The translations under genes and the position numbers were made by a program. DNA of 64,000 nt from Streptomyces hygroscopicus (lineage in GTDB: Bacteria > Actinomycetota > Actinomycetes > Streptomycetales > Streptomycetaceae), in assembly GCA_002021875.1 (NCBI GenBank), contig CP018627.1, forward strand, positions 5,208,001 to 5,272,000, read 5' to 3'. Positions 1 to 9,239 of the stretch are shown here, one piece after another; the stretch's first letter is position 1; the number at the start of each line of letters is the position of its first letter. The notes beneath the pieces are model-generated. The model worked only from the letters and a program-made list of their open reading frames with translations. It had not been told where the DNA came from and made no database searches.

Positions 1-563
1 TTCTGCGCGCTCTTCTCGAGGTAGTCGGCCAGCTTCTCGGCCTGCGGGTCGATCGCGTCGACCTTCGCGTTGTCGGAGAAACGCCAGATGGCGACCTGCG
101 TACCCGCGGCGGCGGTCTTCTCGGTGAGGGCACCGGTGCCGGCCGTCTTCGCCAGCGCGCCGAGGTCGTTCACCTGGGGGTAGGAGTTCTGCAGAACCCA
201 GTTGATCTTGCCCGCGTTGGGGTTGTTCGCCAGCGACGTCTCGGCCCAGGACTTCTCCTCGTACTTCGCCTTGCTCTGCGTCGGGTTGTGCAGATCAATG
301 CAGTACGTCTGGATGGAGCCGCCGTTGTCGACCGACATCTCGAAGAGGCCGGCGCCGACCTGCTGGTCCTTGCCGTTCTCGTGGATCACGGCCTTGTCGA
401 ACGTCTTGAGACCGCCCAGCGTGGCGGTGGCGCCGCCCTGGCTCGGGGGCGCGTCATCGGCGGCGGCGGTGCCGGCGGTGACTATCGCACCCGCCGCGAC
501 CAGGCCGGACGCCAAAACGGCGGCCGCAAGGCGGGCAGCGCCCCGCCTCTTTACAGAAATCAT
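1..563 (-). CDS. Cys-Gln thioester (TQXA) surface protein, N-terminal part
   Basis: Secreted cell-surface protein with a thioester domain, truncated by the left window edge; only about the first 187 codons are present. The ATG at 561-563 is preceded by a strong GGAGGGGA site (568-575). A Sec signal peptide is clear: a charged start (MISVKRRG) followed by a hydrophobic Ala/Val stretch ending in AAAD near residue 36. After it come the two hallmarks of the TQXA family: a Cys in QTYCIDLHNP and a Gln in AGTQVAIWRF, the pair that forms an internal Cys-Gln thioester. In Gram-positive bacteria such domains form covalent bonds to amines on host or matrix surfaces. The sorting signal or C-terminal membrane anchor expected downstream cannot be seen here. 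The family call is firm; the partner is unknown. Confidence 0.85.
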   Translation of the reverse strand, partial: MISVKRRGAARLAAAVLASGLVAAGAIVTAGTAAADDAPPSQGGATATLGGLKTFDKAVIHENGKDQQVGAGLFEMSVDNGGSIQTYCIDLHNPTQSKAKYEEKSWAETSLANNPNAGKINWVLQNSYPQVNDLGALAKTAGTGALTEKTAAAGTQVAIWRFSDNAKVDAIDPQAEKLADYLEKSAQ

Positions 564-780
564 GGTTTCCCCTCCGGGCGAGCGCCAGTCTGTTGGTGCG
601 CCTCGCCAGCGAACTCAAAACTCAGGAACCCCCGTTGGGCACGCAGGGATCCTAGGGAGAAAAGAACCGCACGCTCCCCGGCAATACCTAGACCCAACCG
701 ATCCGAATCGGAATCGTTATCTAATCCCCAGATCACTTATGACCTGGGATTATCGACAAATCTCCCGTGATCGCCGTCAC

Positions 781-1281
781 TCACGGGGAAGTTGCCCCGG
801 TCGGTGCGTTTAGAAGCGGTTTAGCCTGTGAAACACGGCGAAAAGCGGATGTACCCCGCGTAAGATCATGTCCGACCGCCATCGCGTCGATCTCCGCGGT
901 GACCCAGCGCCTGGGCTGATTCGGCCCGCCGCCGGAATCCACGGCCGGCACCGGGTCCGCTGCCGCGCCTCCCCCTTCTCCCTGAAGCGGCCGATCCCTC
1001 TCTCGCTCCCGGTCCCATTCGCGCTCCCGCACCCGCAACGTCCCATGGACAACGAGGGGTTCACCGAGCGATACCGACCCGGCGACATTCGCGGCGAGCG
1101 TGCGCCACGTCCAGACCGTATAGAAACTCGTGTACGCGTCCGCCCACGCGTCCCGCCCCCGGTCCCACCGGCGCACCGTCACCGCCAACCGGAACCGGGC
1201 CACCGCGACACCCGCCGCCGTCTCCCAGAAGTCCGGCCGCGTCGCGGCATTGCCCACCACGGTCACCCAGCTCTCATTCAC
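781..1281 (-). CDS. ssb: Single-stranded DNA-binding protein, SsbB-like (no acidic tip)
   Basis: 166-residue single-strand DNA-binding protein with an N-terminal OB fold (residues 1 to about 110; note VTVVGNAATRP and the FYTVWTWRTLAANV strand). The GTG start at 1281 is supported by GGGGGAGG nine bases upstream. The C-terminus ends in LNAPTGATSP and lacks the acidic DDDIPF-type tip that replicative SSBs use to recruit partners. Streptomyces carries a second, tip-less paralogue, SsbB, needed for chromosome segregation during sporulation; this gene fits that class. It follows the two dynamin-like GTPase genes on the same strand, 140 bases downstream of the second, which suggests a shared role in sporulation. 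The middle (residues about 85-125) is a charged, Arg/Glu- and Gly-rich variable linker. Confidence 0.85.
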   Translation of the reverse strand: MNESWVTVVGNAATRPDFWETAAGVAVARFRLAVTVRRWDRGRDAWADAYTSFYTVWTWRTLAANVAGSVSLGEPLVVHGTLRVREREWDRERERDRPLQGEGGGAAADPVPAVDSGGGPNQPRRWVTAEIDAMAVGHDLTRGTSAFRRVSQAKPLLNAPTGATSP

Positions 1282-1421
1282 CGGCTACGCCTCCCCCATC
1301 AATTCCCGGCTCTGCCGTGCTGTTCGTGAACCATGCTGCCCGGGATCGCGAAGCCCCGCCGGGCCCTGTGCACGACCCCGTGGTTGTGGACAACTCGGTC
1401 ACCCGCCCGGGTGACCGACCG

Positions 1422-3314
1422 TCACGCGCCGCCCGCCGCGATGACGTACTGCGCCCGTACCTCCCCGTACCGCGCCAGCTCCGCCTCCACCGGCTCCAGC
1501 ACCCGCCTGGCCCCGCACTCGGCCGCCGCCTCCCGCAACCGGCCCTCCACCGACCGGCCATGGCGCCGGGCGGGCCCCCGCGCCGCCACCCGGGAGCCCC
1601 ACGCCAGCGCCGGGCCGACCGCCGCACCGCCCACCAGCAGCGCCGGCATCCACCACTCGGGCCCACCGAACACCCCGGCGGTGGCTCCCAGCAGCCACAG
1701 CACCGCCATCACTTGCACCACCAGCAAGGTCACCTGAGCCGCCGCCACCATCGACCACCACACCGGCCGGATCGGCTGCCGGTCCACCGCCGCGGCCGCC
1801 ACCGCCTCGTCGACCGCCTCCGCCAGTCCTCTGCCGCCCCACCCCGCCGCCTCCCGTACGGCCTGCGCCCAGGGGCCGGGCAGCCCGGCCGTCGCCCGGT
1901 CCCCGAGCGTCCGTACGGCCTCCTCCACCGCGGGGCGCGCCGTGACCGCCTCCACCGCGACCGTGCGCGCCCGCGCGCCCGGGATCTCCATCCGCTCCGC
2001 GGCTCCGGGGGTTCGCGAGGCCCGGGAGCCCCCCGAGGCGCGGGTCTTCCTCCCCCGCACCCGCCCCCACGGCGTTCCGCACCGCCACTCCGCGTCCCTC
2101 AGCCAGGCGCGCTCCGCCGCCTGTCCGGCCGCGGCCGCGCCCGCCGCCTCGGCAAGCCGGTCCTCGAACTCCGCCCGCGCCCGCTCGGTGAGCCCGACCG
2201 GCCCGTTGTCCGCCACATACTGCGGGCGCAGCCGCGTCATGGTGCCGTCCACGTCCGCCGACAGCCGGCGCTCGGCCGCCCCGCATTCGGCCGTGAGCCG
2301 CCCGAGCGTCTCCCGCAGCTCTCCGACGCCCTCACCGGTCAGCGCGGACAGCGCCAGCACGGCCGCCCCCGGCTCCCCGTGCTCCCCAAGGGCGAGCCCG
2401 TCCTCGTCCAGCAGCCGCCGCAGATCGTCCAGCACCTGGTCCGCGGCCTCGCCCGGCAGCCGGTCCACCTGGTTGAGCACGACGAAGGTCACCTCGGCAT
2501 AACCGGCGAGCGGCCGCAGATAGCGCTCATGGAGGACCGCGTCCGCGTACTTCTCGGGGTCCACCACCCACACCACCGCGTCGACGAGACCCAGCAGCCG
2601 GTCCACCCGCTCCCGGTGGCCCGGGGCGGCCGAGTCGTGGTCGGGCAGGTCGAGGAGGACGAGACCGCGCAGCGCGGGGTCGTACGGATAGCCCGGGTTG
2701 CGCCGGTCCACCGCCGGGATGCCGAGCCGGTCCAGCAGGCCGTCGGCGTGGTCGGTCCACGCACAGGCGAGGGGCGTGGCGGTGGTCGGACGGCGGATCC
2801 CGGCCTCGGAAAGGGGGGCTCCGGCGAGGGCGTTGAAAAGTGTCGACTTACCGCTTCCAGTGGCCCCGGCGACGGCGACCACGGTGTGCCCGTAAGGATG
2901 CCGTCCCCGCGCGTCCGCCTCGTCGAGCACCCGCGCGGCCCCGGCGAGCGTGCGCCCCTCGAGCCGGGACCGGGACAGCCCGACCAGCTGGCGCAGGGCC
3001 TCGAGACGGGGCCGCAGGGTGCCCGTGGCGAAGCTGCGGACGCCCGCCTGGTACACGGCGTAGGGAGGGCCGCCGAAGGACCGCCGGGCGGTCTCCTCCC
3101 CCGGGAAGTAGCCGGCCGTGGCGTGGGAAACGCCCGTCGCGGCCTCCTGCGGCCTCCCCTCGTCCACCGCACGGGCCGGACGGGCCCCGGCACGTCCTCC
3201 GGTCCAGCGGCTCGCACGCCGGGCGATCAGGCCGTCGTCCCATGTGTGGCGGCCCCCCGCCGCCCGGTCTCCCCCGCCGCCCTCGTTGCCGCCGTTGCCC
3301 TCCGTGGCCGTCAC
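1422..3314 (-). CDS. dynB: Dynamin-like GTPase with two C-terminal membrane helices (DynB-type)
   Basis: 630-residue GTPase. The G1/P-loop is GATGSGKSTLFNALAG (about residues 150-165), followed by the switch region RRPTTATPLA, a G3 motif LLDLPDHD and a G4-like VLNQVDRLPG. Near the C-terminus (about residues 520-580) two hydrophobic segments, starting VTLLVVQVMAVLWLLG and WWMPALLVGGAAVGPAL, should anchor it in the membrane. In Streptomyces the DynA/DynB pair sits at sporulation septa and stabilises FtsZ rings; DynB is the membrane-bound partner. The start lies six bases after the stop of the upstream GTPase gene, so the two are co-transcribed and probably coupled. The first ~60 residues are Gly/Arg-rich and probably disordered. 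Assignment to DynB rather than a general YfjP-like GTPase rests on pairing and membrane helices. Confidence 0.75.
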   Translation of the reverse strand: MTATEGNGGNEGGGGDRAAGGRHTWDDGLIARRASRWTGGRAGARPARAVDEGRPQEAATGVSHATAGYFPGEETARRSFGGPPYAVYQAGVRSFATGTLRPRLEALRQLVGLSRSRLEGRTLAGAARVLDEADARGRHPYGHTVVAVAGATGSGKSTLFNALAGAPLSEAGIRRPTTATPLACAWTDHADGLLDRLGIPAVDRRNPGYPYDPALRGLVLLDLPDHDSAAPGHRERVDRLLGLVDAVVWVVDPEKYADAVLHERYLRPLAGYAEVTFVVLNQVDRLPGEAADQVLDDLRRLLDEDGLALGEHGEPGAAVLALSALTGEGVGELRETLGRLTAECGAAERRLSADVDGTMTRLRPQYVADNGPVGLTERARAEFEDRLAEAAGAAAAGQAAERAWLRDAEWRCGTPWGRVRGRKTRASGGSRASRTPGAAERMEIPGARARTVAVEAVTARPAVEEAVRTLGDRATAGLPGPWAQAVREAAGWGGRGLAEAVDEAVAAAAVDRQPIRPVWWSMVAAAQVTLLVVQVMAVLWLLGATAGVFGGPEWWMPALLVGGAAVGPALAWGSRVAARGPARRHGRSVEGRLREAAAECGARRVLEPVEAELARYGEVRAQYVIAAGGA

Positions 3315-3320
3315 CTTCGG

Positions 3321-4940
3321 TCACCTCTCCTTCTGCAGTACGGACAGCGCGGCGATCAGCTCGACCTGGTGCTCCGGGGACATGTCCAGGGCGTCCAGCG
3401 GGGCCAGCCTGCCGTCGCGCTCCGCCCGCATGGCGCGCGAGACACAGCTGTCGAGCAGCCGTCCGCCGCGGTCGCCCAGACGCAGCGCCGCATGCGCGCC
3501 CAGGGTCTCGGCGAGCTTCTCGCCCGCCTTACGGGCGCGGCGTCCGCCCAGCAGGGACGCGGCGAGCAGGGCGGCGATCTCCTCGGGCGCGCAACTGCCC
3601 CCGTATTCGGCGATCCGGGCCCGGGCCTCCTCCTCGGCCAGTTCCTCGGCACAGCGCCGCCAGTGCCGTACGGCCACGCCGATCCGCTCGGCGGCGCCGG
3701 GCGCGTCGCACGGAGCGAGCCCGGCCCGCGCGACCGGGTCCTGCCTCCCGGCCTCCGCGACCCGCTCGTCCGCGGTGGCGGCCGCGCCGCGCAGCAGGGT
3801 GGCCAGGGAGTCGGTGAGAGCCGTAAGGAGCTCATCGGGGGTGCTGTCATGCGGCAGGCCCTGCCAGTGGGTGAGCGCACCGCCCGCGAGCGCCGCGCCC
3901 TGCGCGATCTCGCGCCGCACCCGCTCCGCCGCCTCCCCGTACGCGCCCTCGACCCGCTGGACCAGCCGCACGGCGGCCGCGTGCTGCGCCGCCGCGGCTC
4001 CGGCCAGCGCGGGCATCCGGGAGCTCAGCGACGCGAGCGTCCCGGCGGCCGTACGGGCGGCGGCGACGGTACGGGCGTACGGATCCTGTGCGTGCTGGGT
4101 GAGCCAGGACCGCAGGGCGGCGACGGCGGTGGACGGCAGCAGCCCGCTGCCGCCGCCCGCGGATTCGGGGAGCTCGGGGATGGTGAAGCGCGGGACATCG
4201 CCGAGCCCGGCCGCCGTAAGGAGCCCGGCGTACTGCCGGGAGACCTCGGCGGCCACCTGGTGCGGCACCCGGTCCAGGACGGTGACGAGGGTGACGTCGT
4301 ACTCCTTCGCGGTCCGCAGCAGATGCCAGGGGACGGCGTCGCCGTAGCGGGTGGCCGTGGTGACGAGCACCCAGATGTCCGCGGCGCAGATCAATTCCGC
4401 GGCCAGATCGCGATTCCGCGCGACCAGCGAATCGATGTCGGGCGCGTCGAGCAGCGCGAGCCCCCGCGCCAGCCCCGGGTCGGTCTCCACCCGCAGCGCC
4501 GCCGGCCCCTCCTGCGCCCGCCCCTCCTCGTCGTACGCGCTCTCCGCCCGCTCCCCCTGCGTCGGCACCCACACCCGGGTGAGCCGCGGCAGCACCCGCT
4601 GCCCGGCGAACCAGGGGTGATCGTCGGGATGGCACACCAGCACCGGCGTACGCGTCGTGGGCCGCAACACACCGGCCTCGGTGACCCGTCGGCCGACCAG
4701 CGAATTGACGAGGGTGGACTTGCCCGCCCCCGTCGATCCCCCGATTACCGCCAGCAGGGGCGCTTCGGGGGCGCGCAACCGGGGCACGAGGTAGTCGTCC
4801 AGTTGAGCGAGCAGCTCGGCTCGGCTGCGGCGAGCGCGGTCGGCGCCGGGAAGGGGGAGCGGAAACCGAGCGGCGTCGACACGGTCACGCAGTGAGGTCA
4901 GCGCGTCGAGCAGCCGGGGCCGTACATCCAAGATCGCCAC
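3321..4940 (-). CDS. dynA: Dynamin-like GTPase (DynA-type)
   Basis: About 539-residue soluble GTPase, first gene of the dyn set. The P-loop [17 protein letters not shown] is followed by [12 protein letters not shown] (switch I), LLDAPDIDS (G3) and a VTVLDRVP G4-like stretch; the rest is helical with many Ala, as in bacterial dynamin-like proteins. No convincing membrane helix is visible, which fits DynA as the soluble partner of membrane-bound DynB. The GTG at 4938-4940 ([14 protein letters not shown]) is preferred because family members begin near this sequence. An in-frame GTG at 4988 would add 16 residues rich in Lys and Cys. Neither start has a strong Shine-Dalgarno sequence. Role, by family knowledge: stabilising sporulation-septum FtsZ rings. 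Confidence 0.72.
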   Translation of the reverse strand: MAILDVRPRLLDALTSLRDRVDAARFPLPLPGADRARRSRAELLAQLDDYLVPRLRAPEAPLLAVIGGSTGAGKSTLVNSLVGRRVTEAGVLRPTTRTPVLVCHPDDHPWFAGQRVLPRLTRVWVPTQGERAESAYDEEGRAQEGPAALRVETDPGLARGLALLDAPDIDSLVARNRDLAAELICAADIWVLVTTATRYGDAVPWHLLRTAKEYDVTLVTVLDRVPHQVAAEVSRQYAGLLTAAGLGDVPRFTIPELPESAGGGSGLLPSTAVAALRSWLTQHAQDPYARTVAAARTAAGTLASLSSRMPALAGAAAAQHAAAVRLVQRVEGAYGEAAERVRREIAQGAALAGGALTHWQGLPHDSTPDELLTALTDSLATLLRGAAATADERVAEAGRQDPVARAGLAPCDAPGAAERIGVAVRHWRRCAEELAEEEARARIAEYGGSCAPEEIAALLAASLLGGRRARKAGEKLAETLGAHAALRLGDRGGRLLDSCVSRAMRAERDGRLAPLDALDMSPEHQVELIAALSVLQKER

Positions 4941-5313
4941 GTGGTGAAGAATGCACGCTTTTGGTGCCTTTTTGAAGCGTATGGTCACTCGTGCGCGTCA
5001 AAGAGACCCACCCGGATCACCCTAAAAGGGGCATGAGGCGGACGTGACGACAGGGGCGCGGGCATAACGAGTAGACAACACCCGTTCCCTGAGGCGCGAA
5101 AAACGATGCAAGTTTCAGACCTGCCTGCGATTATCAGACCGCTTCACTGAACCTCCACAACGTGCCACGGAGGTGAAGCAACCGGGGCGAGGCGCAAGGA
5201 GCCCTATCCTTGTCCCGGCAAGGTCACGGTCCGTCGAGCCCGGCCACTAGCATCACGGCCGCCCCGTCGGCCCCGCAGGCACCGGGGGCTCAGCAGCTCC
5301 GCGACCACCACCG
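4941..5313. other. Intergenic region between the dyn set and tRNA-Arg
   Basis: No gene is supported. The region must hold the divergent promoters for the dynamin-like genes (minus) and the tRNA (plus). An interrupted palindrome lies at 5151-5174 (ACCTCC, 12-base spacer, GGAGGT), with further partial symmetry outward (CTTCAC on the left, TGAAG on the right). No confident -35/-10 pair could be assigned. Confidence 0.4.
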
Positions 5314-5386
5314 GCCCCCGTAGCTCAGTGGATAGAGCAGGCGCCTTCTAAGCGCTTGGCCGCAGGTTCGAGTCCTGCCGGGGGCG
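5314..5386 (+). tRNA. tRNA-Arg (anticodon TCT)
   Basis: A complete cloverleaf can be drawn. The acceptor stem is GCCCCCG (5314-5320) paired with CGGGGGC (5379-5385), with discriminator G5386. The D-arm is GCTC/GAGC, the anticodon loop is CTTCTAA with anticodon TCT, and the T-arm is GCAGG-TTCGAGT-CCTGC. CCA is not encoded. It reads AGA codons, which are rare in this high-GC genome. No integrated element or attachment-site duplication is visible beside it. Confidence 0.95.
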
Positions 5387-5393
5387 CACTGGA

Positions 5394-5428
5394 CCCTCTT
5401 CTCTACGCACGTAGCGAAGAGGGTTTTC
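5394..5428 (+). terminator. Intrinsic terminator after tRNA-Arg
   Basis: Long hairpin: CCCTCTTC at 5394-5401 pairs with GAAGAGGG at 5416-5423, and the inner CTACG/CGTAG also pairs, leaving one mismatch. It is followed by TTTTCTC. It begins eight bases after the tRNA 3' end. Confidence 0.85.
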
Positions 5429-5511
5429 TCGCTGTTCGGAGCCGGTTCCACCGGCCACGGCCGCCCCGGGCGCTCCCCGACGATCAGGGGCAGGCTCGGG
5501 ACCCGTCCGCC

Positions 5512-6201
5512 CTACTCCATGCCCCGCTTGCCCGGCGTCCAGAACGGCTTGGTGAGCACCGCGCGACGGTCCCAGCCCGCCTCCCGGACGAGCACCTGCC
5601 GCACCCGCTGCACGGTACGGGCCTCCCCGGCGACGTAGGCGATCCCGCCCGGTTCAGGGGCGAGGCTTCGTACCGCGTCCGGGAGTGAAGCGTCTCCCCT
5701 GGTCAGCCAGTTGAGGCGGTACGAGTGGGGCAGCGGAAGGCGGTCCGCGGCCGTCTCCGTCTCCACGCAGCCGGAGACCCGCGCCCCGGGCGGCAGTGCG
5801 GCCAGCATCGCGCCGAAGGGGACGGACGCCGTCTCCTCCCCGACGAAGACGTGGTGGGCGGCCTCGGGTCGGAGCGTGAACGACCCCTCGGGCTTGCCCA
5901 GCCGCACCCGCTCGCCGACCTGGACACTCCTGCCCCAGCGCGCCCCCGGCCCCGCTTCGGCGTGATCCAGCACGCACAACTCGATGGCGCCGGAGGGGTC
6001 GTAGCGCCATACGGAGTACGTACGGCGGGTCAGCCCGGAGCCGACCAGGACGCGCACCTGCTGTCCGGGGCGGACGTCGAGCCCGGCGAGGGTGTCGCCC
6101 TCGATGCGCAGCCGGCGCATGCGGGCGGCTATCGGTTCGGCCTCGGTGACGGTGCCGCGGAGCATCAGCAGGTCCAGGACCGGATCCAGCAGCGTGGGCA
6201 T
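5512..6201 (-). CDS. Siderophore-interacting protein (FAD/NAD(P)H ferric-siderophore reductase family)
   Basis: 229-residue cytoplasmic flavoprotein of the SIP family, which reduces ferric siderophores to release iron. Visible features are the FAD-binding segment TRRTYSVWRYDP (RxYS type), a beta-barrel before it, and the family's typical C-terminus RAVLTKPFWTPGKRG. The ATG at 6201 (MPTLLDPVLDLL) is chosen because GAGGAG lies a normal distance upstream; an upstream in-frame ATG at 6240 lacks such a site. The gene stands alone between tRNA-Arg and ctaD. Two imperfect 17-base direct repeats (6263-6279 and 6289-6305) sit just upstream and may be an operator. They do not resemble the usual IdeR/DmdR iron box. 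Confidence 0.85.
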   Translation of the reverse strand: MPTLLDPVLDLLMLRGTVTEAEPIAARMRRLRIEGDTLAGLDVRPGQQVRVLVGSGLTRRTYSVWRYDPSGAIELCVLDHAEAGPGARWGRSVQVGERVRLGKPEGSFTLRPEAAHHVFVGEETASVPFGAMLAALPPGARVSGCVETETAADRLPLPHSYRLNWLTRGDASLPDAVRSLAPEPGGIAYVAGEARTVQRVRQVLVREAGWDRRAVLTKPFWTPGKRGME

Positions 6202-6262
6202 GGGAGTGCTCCTCGGGGAACTCGGGTGAATGCGGGGCAAGTTGGGCAGCCATCAGCGGCCG

Positions 6263-6305
6263 GACGCGATAGTACGCGTTTCCGGTTGGATGCGATAGTG
6301 CGCGT
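6263..6305. promoter_or_regulatory. Direct repeat upstream of the siderophore-interacting gene
   Basis: Two 17-base copies (6263-6279, starting GACGCGATAG; 6289-6305, starting GATGCGATAG) with two mismatches and a 26-base period. They lie 60-105 bases upstream of the SIP start codon, between it and the ctaD stop. They could be a regulator site; the regulator is unknown. Confidence 0.35.
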
Positions 6306-6357
6306 GTGCGCGGCTTGCCCCGGACCCGGCCCCGAGAGGGGCAGCCCTCAGAGGGGG

Positions 6358-8100
6358 TCAGTCCTTGCGGTCCCCGGTGCCCCCGCCCGTTTCGGGGCCG
6401 GGCTCGCCGTCGGTGCGCCCCGCCCCGGAGAGGGGCGGCCTGTTGGACGTGGCCACCTCCTGGGGGATGACCTCGGGGTGGTGGAGGTCGAAGGCGGGGG
6501 ATTCGGAGCGGATCCTCGGCAGGGTGAGGAAGTTGTGCCGCGGCGGCGGGCATGACGTGGCCCATTCCAGAGAGCGGCCCCACCCCCAGGGGTCATCGAC
6601 CTCGACCCGCTTTCCGTACTTCCCGGTTTTCCACACGTTGTAGACGAACGGCAGGGTGGACAGGCCCAGGAGGAAGGAGCCGATGGTGGAGACCGTGTTC
6701 AGCGTGGTGAAGCCGTCGGCGGCCAGATAGTCGGCATAGCGGCGCGGCATGCCGATGACGCCCAGCCAGTGGTGCACCAGAAAGGTCGTGTGGAAGCCGA
6801 CGAACAGGGTCCAGAAGTGGATCTTGCCGAGGCGCTCATCGAGCATCTTGCCGGTGAACTTGGGCCACCAGAAATAGAATCCGGCGAACATCGCGAAGAC
6901 CACCGTGCCGAAGACCACGTAGTGGAAGTGGGCGACGACGAAATAGCTGTCGTGGACCTCGAAATCCATCGGCGGCGAGGCGAGGATCACCCCGGTCAGC
7001 CCGCCGAACAGGAAGGTGACCAGGAAGCCGATGGACCAGAGCATCGGTGTCTCGAAAGAGAGGGAGCCACGCCACATGGTTCCGATCCAGTTGAAGAACT
7101 TCACCCCGGTCGGCACCGCGATGAGGAACGTCATGAACGAGAAGAACGGCAGGAGCACCGCTCCGGTGGCGAACATATGGTGGGCCCAGACCGTCACGGA
7201 GAGGCCGGTGATGGCGACGGTGGCGCCCACCAGGCCGATATAGCCGAAGACGACCTTGCGGGAGAACACCGGAATGATTTCGGTGATGATCCCGAAGAAC
7301 GGCAGGGCGATGATGTAGACCTCGGGGTGGCCGAAGAACCAGAAGAGGTGCTGCCAGAGCATCGGCCCGCCGTTGGCCCCCTCGAAGACGACCGCGCCGA
7401 ATTTACGGTCCGCCTCCAGCACCAGCAGGGCCGCCGCCAGGATGGGGAAGGCGAGCAGCACCAGAATCGAGGTGAAGAGGATGTTCCAGGTGAAGATGGG
7501 CAGGCGGAACATCGTCATGCCCGGGGCGCGCATGCACACGATGGTCGTGACGAAGTTGACGGCGCCCAGGATCGTCCCGAAGCCGGAGAGGGCTAGGCCC
7601 ATCACCCACATGTCGCCGCCCACGCCCGGTGTGCGCGCCTTGCTGCTGAGCGGCGTATAGGCCGTCCAGCCGAAGTCGGCCGCGCCGCCGGGGGTGAGCA
7701 GACTGCCGATCACGATCAGCCCGCCGAAGGCGAAGAGCCAGTAGGAGAACATGTTCAGCCGGGGGAAGGCGACATCCGGGGCACCGATCTGCAGCGGCAT
7801 GATCTCGTTGGCGAATCCGGCGAAGACCGGCGTGGCGAAGAACAGCAGCATCAGCGTGCCGTGCAGGGTGAAAGCCTGGTTGTACTGCTCGGGACTGACC
7901 AATTGCAGTCCGGGCCGGGCGAGTTCGGCCCGCATGACCATGGCCAGAAGGCCGCCGATGAGAAAGAAACCGAACGCGGTCACCAAGTACAGGTGTCCGA
8001 TTTTCTTATGGTCCGTGGTGGTGAGCCAGTCGACCATGATGCTGCCGAGTTTGGTGGTTTCGGCGGGAGCTTGAAATTCGGGCTTGGTTGTCGTCGCCAT
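6358..8100 (-). CDS. ctaD: Cytochrome c oxidase subunit I
   Basis: 580-residue, twelve-helix subunit I of aa3-type cytochrome c oxidase, the heme/CuB catalytic subunit of the respiratory chain. The key ligands are visible: TLHGTLML (low-spin heme His), [10 protein letters not shown] (CuB His and cross-linked Tyr), WAHHMF (CuB His pair) and HFHYVVFG (heme a3 and a His). Length is normal; the last ~60 residues are a hydrophilic tail ([16 protein letters not shown]). No ctaC, ctaE or qcr genes are adjacent, so this is probably a stand-alone copy outside the main oxidase operon, though that cannot be confirmed from this window. AGGAG lies 11 bases upstream of the ATG at 8100. Confidence 0.95.
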   Translation of the reverse strand: MATTTKPEFQAPAETTKLGSIMVDWLTTTDHKKIGHLYLVTAFGFFLIGGLLAMVMRAELARPGLQLVSPEQYNQAFTLHGTLMLLFFATPVFAGFANEIMPLQIGAPDVAFPRLNMFSYWLFAFGGLIVIGSLLTPGGAADFGWTAYTPLSSKARTPGVGGDMWVMGLALSGFGTILGAVNFVTTIVCMRAPGMTMFRLPIFTWNILFTSILVLLAFPILAAALLVLEADRKFGAVVFEGANGGPMLWQHLFWFFGHPEVYIIALPFFGIITEIIPVFSRKVVFGYIGLVGATVAITGLSVTVWAHHMFATGAVLLPFFSFMTFLIAVPTGVKFFNWIGTMWRGSLSFETPMLWSIGFLVTFLFGGLTGVILASPPMDFEVHDSYFVVAHFHYVVFGTVVFAMFAGFYFWWPKFTGKMLDERLGKIHFWTLFVGFHTTFLVHHWLGVIGMPRRYADYLAADGFTTLNTVSTIGSFLLGLSTLPFVYNVWKTGKYGKRVEVDDPWGWGRSLEWATSCPPPRHNFLTLPRIRSESPAFDLHHPEVIPQEVATSNRPPLSGAGRTDGEPGPETGGGTGDRKD

Positions 8101-8261
8101 GTCCGTGTCCGCTCCTCGGCAGGATGCATGTGGGGGCGGCCGGCGGTACCGGCCGACGAATACGTTGTATTGATTCGCCCACCATTACCCGAAGCGGGAC
8201 GGCGATTCGGACCCGACTCGCCGTAGAGGTCCTTCGTCGATCACCGCGTCCTGAGCGGACC

Positions 8262-8307
8262 GGACGGAAGTCAGCCGCCCGGACGGAAGTCAGCCGCCCG
8301 GACGGAA
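8262..8307. repeat. Short tandem repeat, 19-base unit
   Basis: Two perfect 19-base copies (GGACGGAAGTCAGCCGCCC at 8262-8280 and 8281-8299), then a partial third. They lie between ctaD and the next gene. Just beyond, the motif GCCGCCCTTACG recurs at about 8341 and 8371, partly within the 3' end of the neighbouring gene. Confidence 0.7.
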
Positions 8308-8347
8308 AACCATGCGGACACAGCCGTTCGTTTTATATATGCCGCCC

Positions 8348-8782
8348 TTACGACTGTGGCTTTGTACGTGCCGCCCTTACGGCTTTGCCCGTGCCGCCCT
8401 CCAACTGGGACTTCGCCTCGCGCAGGGCGCGGCGTACCTCCGGGCGGGGGTCCTGACCGGCCAGCCTGCCCGGCAGGGCGATGGCGAGCCGCGAGGGCTG
8501 ATCCTTCGTCCGCGCCGCCAGTTCGGTCCCGCAGTTCCCGGGCGCCGGGCGGATCCGGATCTCCAGCCGGTCTCCGTAGCGCTCCAGCGGCTCCGGCAGC
8601 GCCTCGGCCGATACGTCCGTGGGCGGCCGGTTGACGGTGACCGTCTGCCATCGGCCGCCGTTCTGGGTGTCGGCCAGCCGGGCCATCCGCGACGGCCTGT
8701 GCCGCCAACGCCGGATCCCCGCGCTCACGACGATCGCCGCGGCGCTGAGCAGCGCCGATCTCACCCGTCGCACACGTGACAT
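8348..8782 (-). CDS. Small SRPBCC-like protein, function unknown
   Basis: 144-residue protein. The ATG at 8782 (MSRVRRVRSALL) is chosen for its GGAGG-containing leader; an upstream ATG at 8836 lacks one. The first ~30 residues are basic with a short hydrophobic stretch (ALLSAAAIVVSAGI), perhaps a weak membrane anchor. The body (WQTVTVNRPPTDVSAE, RLEIRIRPAPGNCGTELAA, RALREAKSQLE) resembles Streptomyces proteins of the SRPBCC/polyketide-cyclase-like fold. Family members usually run on after the RRALREAKSLLE helix, so the abrupt end in a GCCGCCCTTACG repeat region suggests C-terminal truncation by repeat expansion. No substrate or partner can be named. Confidence 0.55.
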   Translation of the reverse strand: MSRVRRVRSALLSAAAIVVSAGIRRWRHRPSRMARLADTQNGGRWQTVTVNRPPTDVSAEALPEPLERYGDRLEIRIRPAPGNCGTELAARTKDQPSRLAIALPGRLAGQDPRPEVRRALREAKSQLEGGTGKAVRAARTKPQS

Positions 8783-9239
8783 CGGTTCCTCCCGTCCTCC
8801 GGGCTGAGGATGAGCAGGCGCCCCGCATTCGGGCACCCGCCTATGCGGACATACTCCACTCTCCGCACGGCACCCGCCCGTCGTGCGCCCAGGGTCCAGC
8901 CCCGGTTACCCATGGCCCGAGGACTCAATCAGATGGCTCTCCTCGAGCGGGCGTTGGTGGAAGCGGACCGTTTTCCCCACCCGATCCGGGTCACCCGGAA
9001 GGGTGACGTCGGGTACGGCCGAACGAATCCAGAAAAGTGTTCGACCGGACGAGGGGCCCGCTGAAGGGCCCCTGAGCTGGGCCGTCGCGGACGCTGACGG
9101 TCGGGGCCGCACCACTCCCGGCCGGTTTTGCCATTCCAGAAGGTATACATGGGAATCCCTTTACCATCCCATTCGTTCCATGCATGCCCCCCACGGAACA
9201 GAGAACGAACCCAGTGACAGCGAAGGAGTGGACGCCGCG
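8783..9239. other. Intergenic region upstream of spo0M
   Basis: No gene is supported. The region separates two divergent genes. It contains a perfect hairpin at 9052-9073 (AGGGGCCC, six-base loop, GGGCCCCT) without a T-tract, and an inverted repeat at 9149-9172 (ATGGGA, 12-base spacer, TCCCAT), 68 to 91 bases before the spo0M start. The latter is a possible operator. Confidence 0.4.

Noticed and set aside
1317..4895. Long plus-strand open frame opposite the dynamin-like genes
   Set aside because: Low-complexity Arg/Pro translation; the opposite strand has intact GTPase motifs.
5314..5430. tRNA-Arg as an integration site of a mobile element
   Set aside because: No integrase, excisionase or duplicated tRNA 3' end is visible nearby; the next gene is an ordinary siderophore-interacting protein.
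8883..9239. Upstream extension of the spo0M frame
   Set aside because: Family alignment starts at MVFKRVLGSLG (9240), and the upstream part contains a hairpin and a likely promoter region.
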